The notes under the pieces were generated by a model. It saw nothing but the letters and a program-made list of their open reading frames with translations. It was not told the origin of the DNA and searched no databases. Below, in pieces: positions 17,411 to 26,460 of a DNA stretch of 64,000 nt. The stretch covers positions 63,250-127,249 of the forward strand of contig DFVG01000045.1 in assembly GCA_002379985.1 (NCBI GenBank), given 5' to 3'. How positions within the stretch are numbered: position 1 is the stretch's first letter; every line of letters begins with the position of its first letter. This DNA is from Flavobacteriaceae bacterium UBA4166 (GTDB lineage: Bacteria; Bacteroidota; Bacteroidia; Flavobacteriales; Flavobacteriaceae). The translations under genes and the position numbers were made by a program.

Positions 17411-17845
17411 ATGAATATTTACGAAGCGATCCGAAAGGATCATGACAAACAACGCGAATTGTGTCGCCTGGTAACTTCTACTTCCGGAGAATCAAAGGGA
17501 CGCAAGGAAATGTGGGAAAAACTGAAGCATGAATTACAGATCCATGCTGATGCCGAAGAGCGACATTTCTATTCACCATTAATTGATAATGACATGATGC
17601 AACAGCACGCGCGACACGGCATTGCCGAACATCATGAAATGGATGAATTGATCGAAAAGATTGATGAAACCGATATGGACTCACCCGCTTGGCTTACCTA
17701 CGCAAAGCAGTTGTGCGAAAAAGTAGAACATCATTTGGAAGATGAAGAGCAAACCTTCTTTCAGCTTTCCGGAAAGGTATTCACTGAACAACAAAAAACA
17801 GCACTTGCAAAGGACTATCTAGCGGCGATGAAAGAAAATCGTTAG
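17411..17845 (+). CDS. Hemerythrin-domain protein
   Basis: A 144-residue four-helix hemerythrin/HHE protein. Putative di-iron ligands are spaced as in the family: His11 (RKDHDKQ), the HADAEERHFY pair, EHHEMDE, and VEHHLEDEEQ near the C-terminus. It is cytosolic (no signal peptide) and may bind oxygen or sense redox or iron state. It is the last plus-strand gene of this run and its stop codon overlaps the stop of the facing hydrolase gene by 4 nt. Confidence 0.88.
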   Translation: MNIYEAIRKDHDKQRELCRLVTSTSGESKGRKEMWEKLKHELQIHADAEERHFYSPLIDNDMMQQHARHGIAEHHEMDELIEKIDETDMDSPAWLTYAKQLCEKVEHHLEDEEQTFFQLSGKVFTEQQKTALAKDYLAAMKENR

Positions 17846-18873
17846 AATTCTTTGTAATACGATCGTATCACGTCTTCAGCAGGCTTTTTCTGAGGAGAGA
17901 ATTGCCCTTCTGTCCAACGCTCGACTCTATGGTGTGTGGGATGCCATTTCCAAAGAAATCCCCCTGCAAACCATGGTTCTAACCATAATTCCTCATACAA
18001 GGAAGTGAGTAGGGTCACCTGCGCATCAGCATTGACGGTGACTCCTTCTCGATGGGATGCCCACGGTTCTTTGCCGGCGTAGGTGATGTCTCTATATCCA
18101 TATTCGGTGAAAAGGATAGGACGCTTTGAGGTTTCGGAAAAAGCCTGCAACGCGCTTTTCCAAGGTTGCCAACCAGCTCTGGCAACCGACAAACTTGGAA
18201 TTTCTTCTTCAGAAACCGGAAAGTAGGCGTCTACACCAATAAAATCCATCTGATCCCAAAAGGGCACTCTCGAATATTCATCCCAATTGGCGGCGTAGGT
18301 TAACTTACCGGAAAAAACCGTTTTAATTTCTTCGATAAGTCTATTCCAATACTCCGGCCGTTCCTGAATGAATTGATCCAACTCGGTACCGATACAAAGC
18401 ATCGCTACATTAGAAGTTTCTGCAACCGTTGCAAACTCCAAGATAAAGTCCCGATAGGAGGCTTCTAGTTCTTTCCATGCTGCTTCAGATGGCATTTTCA
18501 TATGCCCGGTATAGTTTCCGTGACCTATCCATAATTGTGGTTTCATCATTACTTCAAAACCATGTTCGTGAAGCAGTTGAATATATTGCGCCACACCTTC
18601 CGAAGTTTCACCATACCATTGCCTATTCCTATTAAAAACGATTTCCGGCGTAGCTGTTTCCTTTATAAAGCCAAACGGCATGATAGCGATGTAATTTGCG
18701 TGCATCGCTACAACCGGCTTCACCTGATTTCTAGATAACGAATCGCCTGTAGCAACCAAACTAATTCCATTGATCTTTTCTGAAATCACGGTTTCTTCAC
18801 ACTGCCAGAACAACAGTAGAAGAAGCCCAAATACGGTTCGAAGAGAAATCGCTAGCACAGCTCTAAAATACAA
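17842..18873 (-). CDS. GH113-like glycoside hydrolase
   Basis: A 343-residue TIM-barrel protein resembling GH113 (beta-mannanase-like) enzymes. CIGTELDQF supplies the likely acid/base Glu and ILFTEYGY the likely nucleophile Glu; FIGVDAYFP and FLWKWHP are further barrel motifs. The N-terminus is hydrophobic (LLLLLFWQC) and looks like a lipoprotein signal, although Trp-Gln before Cys is not a strong lipobox. There is no ATG: the start is TTG at 18873 or GTG at 18858. It follows the DUF547 gene at 18892 by 18 nt and is probably co-transcribed with it. Substrate unknown. Confidence 0.85.
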   Translation of the reverse strand: MYFRAVLAISLRTVFGLLLLLFWQCEETVISEKINGISLVATGDSLSRNQVKPVVAMHANYIAIMPFGFIKETATPEIVFNRNRQWYGETSEGVAQYIQLLHEHGFEVMMKPQLWIGHGNYTGHMKMPSEAAWKELEASYRDFILEFATVAETSNVAMLCIGTELDQFIQERPEYWNRLIEEIKTVFSGKLTYAANWDEYSRVPFWDQMDFIGVDAYFPVSEEEIPSLSVARAGWQPWKSALQAFSETSKRPILFTEYGYRDITYAGKEPWASHREGVTVNADAQVTLLTSLYEELWLEPWFAGGFLWKWHPTHHRVERWTEGQFSPQKKPAEDVIRSYYKEF

Positions 18874-18891
18874 AAAACAGCGATGCTCAAA

Positions 18892-19602
18892 CTATTTTTC
18901 GTTTAGGGACCAATCGTAGGGATAATGCTTCAAGGTGAGTGTTGTATTGATGGGTTTCTTTCGGAATTGATTGATGTAGGAAATGATAGAAGGCGCCTCT
19001 TTGATAAAATCATTGCGATACCATTTAAAAATTTCGGAGACATATATCTCTGAAGTCGTAACTTTGATAAAAGCATCATTGTTTAGAGCTTTTGTTGCTT
19101 GACGACGTAGCTGTGTCTCCAATTTTTTTGGCCGATATGCCTCGGCGATCAATGGCGGACACCCTTTGGCGCCACACACCAATACAAAATGAATTCGTGC
19201 GTCATGAAATCGATCTCGCAATTTCTTGTTCTCCATGTCGTTTAGGGTAAGCTTCATTCCTCCAATAACATACAAGGTTTGATCAAAAAATCCTTCTTTA
19301 TCCAGCGGTGAGGCTAACGGATAGGCACTTACAATCCCTTGAATCACTGCTAGATTATACGCATTGATCCAAAACGCCTTATACGTTGTTTCATTGGCAG
19401 GGATTACCTTGATGGTTGCCAATTGCTCCATGAGGGTATTCAGTGGTTCCGGTTGTGCTACTAATGTGTTATAATCAATACGCCCGTCTGAAACATACGT
19501 AGCAAAAAACGCATCGGCTGAATCAAAAAACCGAGTGAGATCTTGTGCCTTCAATGACACAGAAGAAAGCAACAACGCCAAAACGAAAAGAATCGGTTTC
19601 AT
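18892..19602 (-). CDS. DUF547 secreted protein
   Basis: A 236-residue DUF547 protein with a signal peptide ending near SLKAQ (residue 20) and no lipobox. Core motifs are AFWINAYNLAVIQGI, HFVLVCGAKGCPPL with two cysteines, EIFKWYRNDF and the terminal YDWSLNEK. It is clearly homologous to the lipoprotein copy at 15753, so the cluster encodes two members with different cellular anchoring. It heads a two-gene minus-strand unit with the GH113-like hydrolase. Function unknown. Confidence 0.87.
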   Translation of the reverse strand: MKPILFVLALLLSSVSLKAQDLTRFFDSADAFFATYVSDGRIDYNTLVAQPEPLNTLMEQLATIKVIPANETTYKAFWINAYNLAVIQGIVSAYPLASPLDKEGFFDQTLYVIGGMKLTLNDMENKKLRDRFHDARIHFVLVCGAKGCPPLIAEAYRPKKLETQLRRQATKALNNDAFIKVTTSEIYVSEIFKWYRNDFIKEAPSIISYINQFRKKPINTTLTLKHYPYDWSLNEK

Positions 19603-19735
19603 ACCTATTGATTTGGAACATTCTGTCTTGGAGGACTAGAAGACCTTACAGCAAATTACTTTTTTATTTCTTCGGAAGAACTGCTGTAATGTTTGTACCT
19701 TGTTGTACGACATAACCGTCAATTACAAACTTTCT

Positions 19736-21040
19736 ATGGAGCACGTTGTTATTATTGGAAACGGAATTGCCGGAGTAACGGCAGCCCGTCACATCCGAAA
19801 ACTAAGCGATAAAAAGATTACTATTATCTCTTCTGAAGCGTCCCATTTTTTCTCTCGAACTGCCTTAATGTATGTCTACATGGGACATATGCGCTGGAAA
19901 GATATTGAACCCTATGAACCTCACTTCTGGAAGAAAAATCGGATTGATCTCATACAAGACTACGTGACTCGAGTTCATACGAAAGAAAAAAAACTGGACT
20001 TAGAAAAAGGGCAACCTATTTCCTACGACATACTAATCTTAGCGACTGGATCCACTACCCGCACCTTCGATTGGCCCGGACTCAACTTTAAAGGGGTTCA
20101 AGGACTAGTAACAAAACAAGACTTAGAAAACTTAGAACAAAACGCTCCTAATAAAGATGTTTGCCGAAGAGCGGTAATCGTAGGCGGCGGACTTATAGGC
20201 GTGGAACTCGCAGAAATGCTACGAACCCGCGATATCGAAGTGAGCTTTCTTGTGAGAGAGGGTGCTTTTTGGACAGGCACGTTACCCCTTCCGGAAGCAA
20301 AGATGCTCTCGGAACACATTGCTTCACATGGGGTGGACATGCAGCATCACACCGAGCTAAAAGAAATTCTAGGCGATGACGAAGGTAATGTAAGAGCAGT
20401 AGTTACTAATAAAGGAACCGAAATCCCTTGTGACCTTGTTGGCATTACAACCGGGGTCACTCCCAACATAAAATTTTTAGAAACCAGCGATATTGAAACC
20501 GATCGCGGCATTCTTGTCAACGAACATTTGGAAACCAACATCCCCAACGTCTATGCCATTGGCGATTGTGCCCAGCAACGAAACGCTATTGGCAAAAGAC
20601 CTCCGGTAGAGGCGGTTTGGTATACCGGAAGGATTATGGGTAAAACGGTGGCCCAAACCCTCTGTGGAAACCCCACTACCTACCAACCCGGACATTGGTT
20701 TAACTCAGCGAAATTCTTTGATATCGAATATCAAACCTACGGCTGGGTGTTTTCAGAAAAAAAGAAAAGCGAAGATGAGGTTCACTTTCACTGGAAACAT
20801 CCCAACAAAGAAATCTGTATCACCTTTGCCTATCATCGAAGATCTCGTGAATTTTTAGGAGTGAACACTTTTGGCATTCGGATGCGACATGAGGTTTTTG
20901 ATCGTTGGCTTCAAGAAAAACGATCTATCGATGAGGTTATTCAACACCTGTCACAAGCCAATTTCGATCCTGAGTTTTATACCCAATATCATTCTTTGAT
21001 TCAGAAGAAATTTATGACCAACGCAACCATAACCGCATAA
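19736..21040 (+). CDS. NAD(P)/FAD-dependent oxidoreductase
   Basis: A 434-residue pyridine nucleotide-disulfide oxidoreductase family flavoprotein. The FAD loop is VIIGNGIAGVTAA at the very N-terminus, which fixes the start at 19736 rather than an in-frame TTG at 19700. The NAD(P) loop is VIVGGGLIGVELAE and the second FAD motif is VYAIGDCAQ. There is no redox CxxC, so it resembles rubredoxin or nitrite-type reductases rather than disulfide reductases. It is 3 nt from the polyferredoxin gene, suggesting that it feeds electrons from NAD(P)H to that membrane protein. Confidence 0.9.
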   Translation: MEHVVIIGNGIAGVTAARHIRKLSDKKITIISSEASHFFSRTALMYVYMGHMRWKDIEPYEPHFWKKNRIDLIQDYVTRVHTKEKKLDLEKGQPISYDILILATGSTTRTFDWPGLNFKGVQGLVTKQDLENLEQNAPNKDVCRRAVIVGGGLIGVELAEMLRTRDIEVSFLVREGAFWTGTLPLPEAKMLSEHIASHGVDMQHHTELKEILGDDEGNVRAVVTNKGTEIPCDLVGITTGVTPNIKFLETSDIETDRGILVNEHLETNIPNVYAIGDCAQQRNAIGKRPPVEAVWYTGRIMGKTVAQTLCGNPTTYQPGHWFNSAKFFDIEYQTYGWVFSEKKKSEDEVHFHWKHPNKEICITFAYHRRSREFLGVNTFGIRMRHEVFDRWLQEKRSIDEVIQHLSQANFDPEFYTQYHSLIQKKFMTNATITA

Positions 21041-21043
21041 CCC

Positions 21044-22939
21044 ATGAGTACCTTTCAACGCGACCTATCCCTTACCGGACAACCTCCAAAAACCATCAAT
21101 CTTCAACAAAAGATCGCAACGGTCATCGGGATCATCGGTCTTGGTATTCTCGCACTATTTTTAATGAACGTGTCCCTGCCTCACAAAGCAATCTGGCTCA
21201 CGGCATCGCTTCTGCTCATGACAGTTGGCGTACTCCTATTTACGCGCGCAGCCTATGCAAATGAACATGCGGGCATTAAAAACCATGGGGTCTATTTCAA
21301 GTCTCTTTCCTCACGAGGGTTTTGGGCATGGGCGTTGGGTATTGTATTGACGCTGTTTTATGTGGTACTTTATTGGTTTCCGCAGTATTTAGGACTTGTA
21401 ACCGAAGGTGACAATAAGGGGCTCATCGCATTATTTGATCCGTTGAGCCGGTTGATCAGCGGCAATCCGGCCTCGCAATGGTTTGTTTACGGAACGCTCT
21501 ACACGCTAGCAATTCTTATCTTCGGAATAAAATTTATTTACAAATACCGCCACAATCGTTATGAGGTGATACGGACGTTCTCAGTGATGTTCTTTCAATT
21601 GTCTTTTGCGTTTCTCATCCCTGAATTTTTAGTCGCACTACAACTGCCCTATTACGATTTCAAGAACATCTGGCCCCTTAATTACGAATTATTCGCAGGC
21701 TATAAGATCGATGAATTTATAAGTGCCGGAACCATTGGGCTCCTCATGTTGATCTTTGGAGTGATATCAGTCTTTGTGATCACACCCATTCTCACCTACA
21801 AGTACGGAAAACGTTGGTATTGTAGCTGGGTATGTGGTTGCGGCGGACTCGCAGAGACGGCCGGAGATCCGTTTCGCCATCTTTCCGATAAAAGCCAATT
21901 TGCCTGGAAAGTAGAGCGTTGGGTGGTTCACAGCGTCGTTGTTTTTGTCACCGTTATGACTACGGCTGTGGTGTTTTCATATCTCAGACAAAATGAATCA
22001 GATTCTCTTTCGGAATACAGCCCCATTGAAAACCATGCGGTCTTTATCAGTGCACTCGAAGGAAAGCCGTTGCACGAAAGAGTTCGCAATGCTCAAGAAG
22101 CCAACGCGACCGCCGTTTATTTTATCAATAAAGAAGCTTCAGAAGCACCCCCAAGACTTTCCAACACAGAAGGTATATCGATTCCTTTTTATGTGGTTTC
22201 CGAAGTAGAAAACAGTGCTGCTCTAAAAGAAGTACGTCGTGGAGAAGCCGCCACCTTTGTCCTTGACGGTCCTGAAGGTCAAAAAGTAACAGTTGCTGAA
22301 GGAGCCTCGGTTTCTTTTTTTGACAATCTCTGGATCTCTAAAGAATTCTTTATTTGGTTTGTTATCGGCCTTCTTACCCTCGTTTTTGGATGGGCCATGC
22401 TGTTCCGCAGAGAACAACTGGCAAAAGATGCCAAGTACGGTGCAATCGGTTATTTTGTGATCGTGCTAAGTATCTTGTTATTTACCTATTTCAGCACTCC
22501 GTGGAAACTATTCTTTTTTGATGCCTATCAACTGCGGAAAGGCTACGGATTTCTCATTGGCGCCATGTTTAGTGGGGTGATTGGCGTTGGTTTTTACCCC
22601 ATCTTCGGAAGTCGGGTGTGGTGCCGCTTCGGGTGTCCTATGGCAGCAATCTTAGGCTTTCAACAACGCTTGTTTTCACGATTCCGAATTACAACCAATG
22701 GCGGACAATGTATTTCCTGCGGAAATTGCTCCACCTATTGCGAAATGGGAATTGACGTACGCGCCTATGCGCAAAAAGGAGAAAATATCGTCCGCTCCAG
22801 CTGTGTGGGCTGTGGTATCTGCTCTGCTGTGTGTCCCCGAGGCGTTCTGAAACTGGAAGACGGACCTCGAAAAGGAAGAATTGAAGGAAAGGATGTATTG
22901 CTGGGAACCGACATAGATCTTATGAATCACGTCAATTAG
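21044..22939 (+). CDS. Membrane 4Fe-4S polyferredoxin (NosR/NapH-like)
   Basis: A 631-residue inner-membrane protein with two blocks of helices (about residues 25-300 and 430-540) around a periplasmic-type domain. Cysteine motifs are CSWVCGCGG (about residue 265), CRFGCPMA, and two ferredoxin motifs near the C-terminus, CISCGNCSTYC and CVGCGICSAVCP. NapH/NosR relatives move electrons across the membrane. With the oxidoreductase 3 nt upstream it would form an NAD(P)H-to-membrane electron line. The acceptor is unknown; arsenic or glycan lipid reduction are guesses from the neighbours. Confidence 0.9.
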   Translation: MSTFQRDLSLTGQPPKTINLQQKIATVIGIIGLGILALFLMNVSLPHKAIWLTASLLLMTVGVLLFTRAAYANEHAGIKNHGVYFKSLSSRGFWAWALGIVLTLFYVVLYWFPQYLGLVTEGDNKGLIALFDPLSRLISGNPASQWFVYGTLYTLAILIFGIKFIYKYRHNRYEVIRTFSVMFFQLSFAFLIPEFLVALQLPYYDFKNIWPLNYELFAGYKIDEFISAGTIGLLMLIFGVISVFVITPILTYKYGKRWYCSWVCGCGGLAETAGDPFRHLSDKSQFAWKVERWVVHSVVVFVTVMTTAVVFSYLRQNESDSLSEYSPIENHAVFISALEGKPLHERVRNAQEANATAVYFINKEASEAPPRLSNTEGISIPFYVVSEVENSAALKEVRRGEAATFVLDGPEGQKVTVAEGASVSFFDNLWISKEFFIWFVIGLLTLVFGWAMLFRREQLAKDAKYGAIGYFVIVLSILLFTYFSTPWKLFFFDAYQLRKGYGFLIGAMFSGVIGVGFYPIFGSRVWCRFGCPMAAILGFQQRLFSRFRITTNGGQCISCGNCSTYCEMGIDVRAYAQKGENIVRSSCVGCGICSAVCPRGVLKLEDGPRKGRIEGKDVLLGTDIDLMNHVN

Positions 22940-22968
22940 TGTAACTTGCGCTGAAATTTTAATACACT

Positions 22969-23670
22969 ATGCCACTTTCGCCTCACATCATTGTGATCAT
23001 CCCCGCTTTTAATGAAGAGGAAAGTATTTCGAAAGTAATACAGGAAATCCCTTCGGAAGTAGCACAGATCATTGTTGTGGATAATGGCTCTACAGATGCA
23101 ACTGGTGTCATGGCAGCCAAAGCAGGAGCTACCGTTTGCCGTGAAGATCAAAAAGGGTATGGCTACGCCTGCTTGAAAGGAATGCACTACATTTCCGACC
23201 ACTCTTTAAATCCTGATATTATTGTGTTCTTAGATGGTGATTATAGTGACTACCCGGAATATCTCACAGCCCTTGTGACTCCTATTGCTGCAGAAGAAAA
23301 AGATCTGATGATCGGTGCACGGGTCGCTCATTTACGGGAGGCCGGAGCGATGACCTTTCCGCAGCGATTTGGAAACGATCTGGCGACGTTCTTAATGCGC
23401 TTATTTTTTGGGTCGCGATTCACCGATTTAGGTCCGTTTCGCGCCATTCGGTATACCTGTTTATTAGATTTGAACATGGAGGACAAAACCTATGGATGGA
23501 CGGTAGAAATGCAGCTAAAAGCATTGAGAAAAGGGCTTCGATATGGTGAAATCCCCGTTCCGTACCGCAATAGAATTGGTGTTTCTAAAGTGTCCGGTAC
23601 CGTAAAAGGTGCTATATTTGCCGGCGTGAAGATACTGGGATGGATCTTTAAATACAGCCTCAAAAAATGA
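22969..23670 (+). CDS. GT2 glycosyltransferase, polyprenyl-phosphate sugar synthase-like
   Basis: A 233-residue GT2 enzyme with IIPAFNEEESI, VVDNGSTDAT, the DxD metal site FLDGDYSD and the late GPFRAIR and YGWTVEMQL motifs of the dolichyl-phosphate mannose/glucose synthase type. It has no long membrane anchor. Its stop overlaps the next gene's ATG (ATGA), so the two are translationally coupled. It probably charges a polyprenyl phosphate with a sugar used by the GT-C-type enzyme at 27572. The sugar is unknown. Confidence 0.88.
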   Translation: MPLSPHIIVIIPAFNEEESISKVIQEIPSEVAQIIVVDNGSTDATGVMAAKAGATVCREDQKGYGYACLKGMHYISDHSLNPDIIVFLDGDYSDYPEYLTALVTPIAAEEKDLMIGARVAHLREAGAMTFPQRFGNDLATFLMRLFFGSRFTDLGPFRAIRYTCLLDLNMEDKTYGWTVEMQLKALRKGLRYGEIPVPYRNRIGVSKVSGTVKGAIFAGVKILGWIFKYSLKK

Positions 23671-25160
23671 TCGTAGAAACCATTATAATCGCTATTTACT
23701 CCATTGCGCTTTTGTTGATCTTTTTCTACGCGCTGGCACAACTCAACCTGCTTTTCAACTACCTCAGCGCTCGCAAGTCTGATACAGAAACGGAGCCATT
23801 ATTTGATCTTGAAAATCCTTCGGAAACACCGTATGTCACCATACAATTGCCGGTCTATAACGAGTTGTATGTCATGGAACGCTTGTTAGAAAATATCGCG
23901 CAGTTAGACTATCCTTCCGATAAATTAGAAATTCAAGTGCTGGACGATTCTACCGACGAATCCCTTCAGCAAACCGCACGACACATTGCACAATTACAAG
24001 ATCAGGGGCTTAACATCAAGCACATTACCCGTACCAACCGCACCGGATTCAAAGCCGGAGCCTTAAAAGAGGGGTTGAAAACTGCTCAAGGAGAATTCAT
24101 TGCCATCTTTGACGCAGATTTCCTTCCGAAGAAAAACTGGCTAAGAAGCACCATTCCGTATTTTAAAAATGAAAAGATCGGTGTAGTACAAACGCGCTGG
24201 GGGCATCTCAACAAGAACTACTCGTTACTAACACGGGTGCAAGCGTTTGCCCTGGACGCACATTTTACATTAGAACAAGTAGGACGAAACAGTCGCGGAC
24301 ATTTTATCAATTTTAACGGAACCGCAGGAGTTTGGCGCAAGACCTGTATTAAAGATGCCGGAAATTGGGAAGGCGACACGCTTACGGAAGACCTGGATTT
24401 GAGCTATCGGGCACAATTAAAACAATGGCAGTTCAAGTATTTGGAAGAAGTGGAAACACCGGCAGAGCTTCCGGTGGTGATCAGTGCAGCACGATCACAA
24501 CAATTTCGCTGGAACAAGGGCGGGGCCGAAAACTTTCAGAAAATGGCAAAGAAAGTATTGTCTAACGAACACATTCCTTTTAAAACAAAGCTTCACAGTA
24601 TCATTCATTTATTGAATAGTACGATGTTCTTAAACATCTTGATCGTCGCCATTTTAAGCATTCCGATGCTATATATCAAGAACGAATACGAGCATTTGAA
24701 AATGTACTTTTTCGTGATGAGCTTTTTTGTGATCAGTACCATCATCTTTTTTATCTGCTATTGGTTTTCCTTTAAAAGCATTTACGGCGGTGGCATCCGT
24801 AATTTTTTACGTTACACGGGTATGTTCTTTACGTTCTTCTCGATTGCTATGGGCTTTTCGTTGCACAATAGTATCGCGGTCATCGAAGGTCATTTAGGGA
24901 AGAAAAGTGAGTTTATTAGAACGCCTAAATTCAATATCAACAACATTCGCGATAGTTGGAAGGGGAATAAATATTTGAAAGATAAGATCTCGCCACGTGT
25001 GTTCGTGGAAGGGTTGTTGATGGTCTATTTTGCCTTCGGAATGTACAGTGCGTTCGTGGTAGGCGATCAAGGAGGCGATTTCGGACTCTTCCCGTTTCAC
25101 CTGATGCTGTTTATTGGCTTCGGATTTGTATTCTTTAAAAGTCTTACATCGAAAGCTTGA
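23667..25160 (+). CDS. Membrane GT2 glycosyltransferase, cellulose-synthase-like
   Basis: A 497-residue processive-type GT2 enzyme: one N-terminal membrane helix, then the catalytic domain with QLPVYNE, VLDDSTDE, the DAD metal site (IFDADFLP), LTEDLDLSY and QQFRWNKGG (the QxxRW signature), followed by four C-terminal helices. It should add sugars to a membrane acceptor or make a short beta-glycan. It overlaps the preceding GT2 by 4 nt. No c-di-GMP-binding PilZ domain is present. Confidence 0.9.
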   Translation: MIVETIIIAIYSIALLLIFFYALAQLNLLFNYLSARKSDTETEPLFDLENPSETPYVTIQLPVYNELYVMERLLENIAQLDYPSDKLEIQVLDDSTDESLQQTARHIAQLQDQGLNIKHITRTNRTGFKAGALKEGLKTAQGEFIAIFDADFLPKKNWLRSTIPYFKNEKIGVVQTRWGHLNKNYSLLTRVQAFALDAHFTLEQVGRNSRGHFINFNGTAGVWRKTCIKDAGNWEGDTLTEDLDLSYRAQLKQWQFKYLEEVETPAELPVVISAARSQQFRWNKGGAENFQKMAKKVLSNEHIPFKTKLHSIIHLLNSTMFLNILIVAILSIPMLYIKNEYEHLKMYFFVMSFFVISTIIFFICYWFSFKSIYGGGIRNFLRYTGMFFTFFSIAMGFSLHNSIAVIEGHLGKKSEFIRTPKFNINNIRDSWKGNKYLKDKISPRVFVEGLLMVYFAFGMYSAFVVGDQGGDFGLFPFHLMLFIGFGFVFFKSLTSKA

Positions 25161-25195
25161 TCAATACCCTTAAAGCTTCCGAATAGAACGGCTAC

Positions 25196-26428
25196 TTAAA
25201 ACGTGATAGCAATGGATAGCGTATCGTTTTCACGCTGAACCTGCACCGTGGTTTCCTGCCCTTTTTCGAATTTAGAAAGCGCTTTCATATAGCTCATCAT
25301 ATCGGTAACGGCATGTTCACCCAATTGTACGACCACATCCCCTTTTTGGAGTCCGGCTTTTTGCGCCGGTTTGTCTTCACTTACCCCATCAATTCGCATT
25401 CCTTCTCCCGTAAATAAATAATCGGGTACAACACCTAAGGCTACTTTAAAACGCGGTACTTCTTCGCTTTCATTTTTTGTTTTTCGGAACGCTAATTTTC
25501 CATTGTCCTGTAGGTCGGAAACAATCGATGTAATGTACTGAAAAATAGTCTCCATGCCCTCGTAGTTCAACTTATCGGCGTCGTCACTGGGTTTATGATA
25601 ATCTTCATGCTGACCGGTAAAGAAATGCAATACCGGAATGTCCATTAAATAGAATGACGTATGATCGCTTGGCCCCACACCACTTTCATGTTCTGCGAGG
25701 TTCAAGTCAAATTCATTATTTGCAAATAGGGTTTGCTTAAAAGTGGGAGACGTTCCCACACCGTGAACCGCCAAGGTACGTTCTTCGTTCAGCCGGCCCA
25801 CCATATCCATATTGATCATATAAGTGACTTGCGATAGATCAATCGTGGGATTCTTCACAAAATAATTCGATCCCAAAAGCCCTAGCTCTTCCCCTGAAAA
25901 GGCGATAAATAAATAGTTTTGATCTTGAAATTCCTTTGCTTGTAATGTTTCCGCCAGTTTCAGCATAATGGCAACCCCGCTGGCATTGTCATCGGCACCG
26001 TTGTGAATGGCTTGACCTTCACGATACAAAGAACCTTGTCCGCCCAAGCCCAAATGGTCGTAATGGGCGCCAATGATCACCGTAGTAGCGGCTTCATTAT
26101 CAATATACCCAACCACATTGCTACCTGTGGTTGTACTATCAGATTCAATGCCCGTATACTCTGCTTTTTCATGCGGGTTTTGCGACGGTCTAAACGTAAA
26201 TTCTTGCAAGTAGCTATTATTGAAGCCTTTGGGAGCTAGACGTAAGGCTTCAAAACGTCCTACTAAATATTCAGCGGCTTGTTGTTCTCCTTCGGTTCCG
26301 GTAGCTCTTCCATTAAGTGCATCACTTGCCAGCGCCATAACATCTTCTTTCATGGTCACCGGCTCAGGTTTGTTTTCTTTACAACCTGACGAGATTACTA
26401 TTAAAAAAACTATTACAAGAAATCGCAT
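25196..26428 (-). CDS. M28-family peptidase lipoprotein with PDZ domain
   Basis: A 410-residue zinc aminopeptidase-like protein. The metal ligands GAHYDHLG, HNGADDNASG, SGEELGLLG, INMDMVG and a late His (DIPVLHFF) are all present, followed by a C-terminal PDZ domain (about residues 325-410). The start at 26428 gives a lipoprotein signal with lipobox SSGC (Cys15); the longer reading to 26572 adds 48 residues in front of the signal peptide and is rejected. It is probably a periplasmic or surface peptidase. It is divergent from the TolB-like gene with only 32 nt between starts. Confidence 0.9.
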   Translation of the reverse strand: MRFLVIVFLIVISSGCKENKPEPVTMKEDVMALASDALNGRATGTEGEQQAAEYLVGRFEALRLAPKGFNNSYLQEFTFRPSQNPHEKAEYTGIESDSTTTGSNVVGYIDNEAATTVIIGAHYDHLGLGGQGSLYREGQAIHNGADDNASGVAIMLKLAETLQAKEFQDQNYLFIAFSGEELGLLGSNYFVKNPTIDLSQVTYMINMDMVGRLNEERTLAVHGVGTSPTFKQTLFANNEFDLNLAEHESGVGPSDHTSFYLMDIPVLHFFTGQHEDYHKPSDDADKLNYEGMETIFQYITSIVSDLQDNGKLAFRKTKNESEEVPRFKVALGVVPDYLFTGEGMRIDGVSEDKPAQKAGLQKGDVVVQLGEHAVTDMMSYMKALSKFEKGQETTVQVQRENDTLSIAITF

Positions 26429-26433
26429 ATCAT

Positions 26434-26441
26434 TATTTTTG
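26434..26441 (+). promoter_or_regulatory. -7 promoter element for the TolB-like gene
   Basis: TATTTTTG matches the Bacteroidota -7 consensus TAnnTTTG exactly and ends 19 nt before the ATG at 26461. It lies in the 32-nt gap between two divergent starts. No TTG is seen at the usual -33 spacing. Confidence 0.42.
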
Positions 26442-26460
26442 CTCAAAATTAATGTAAAAA

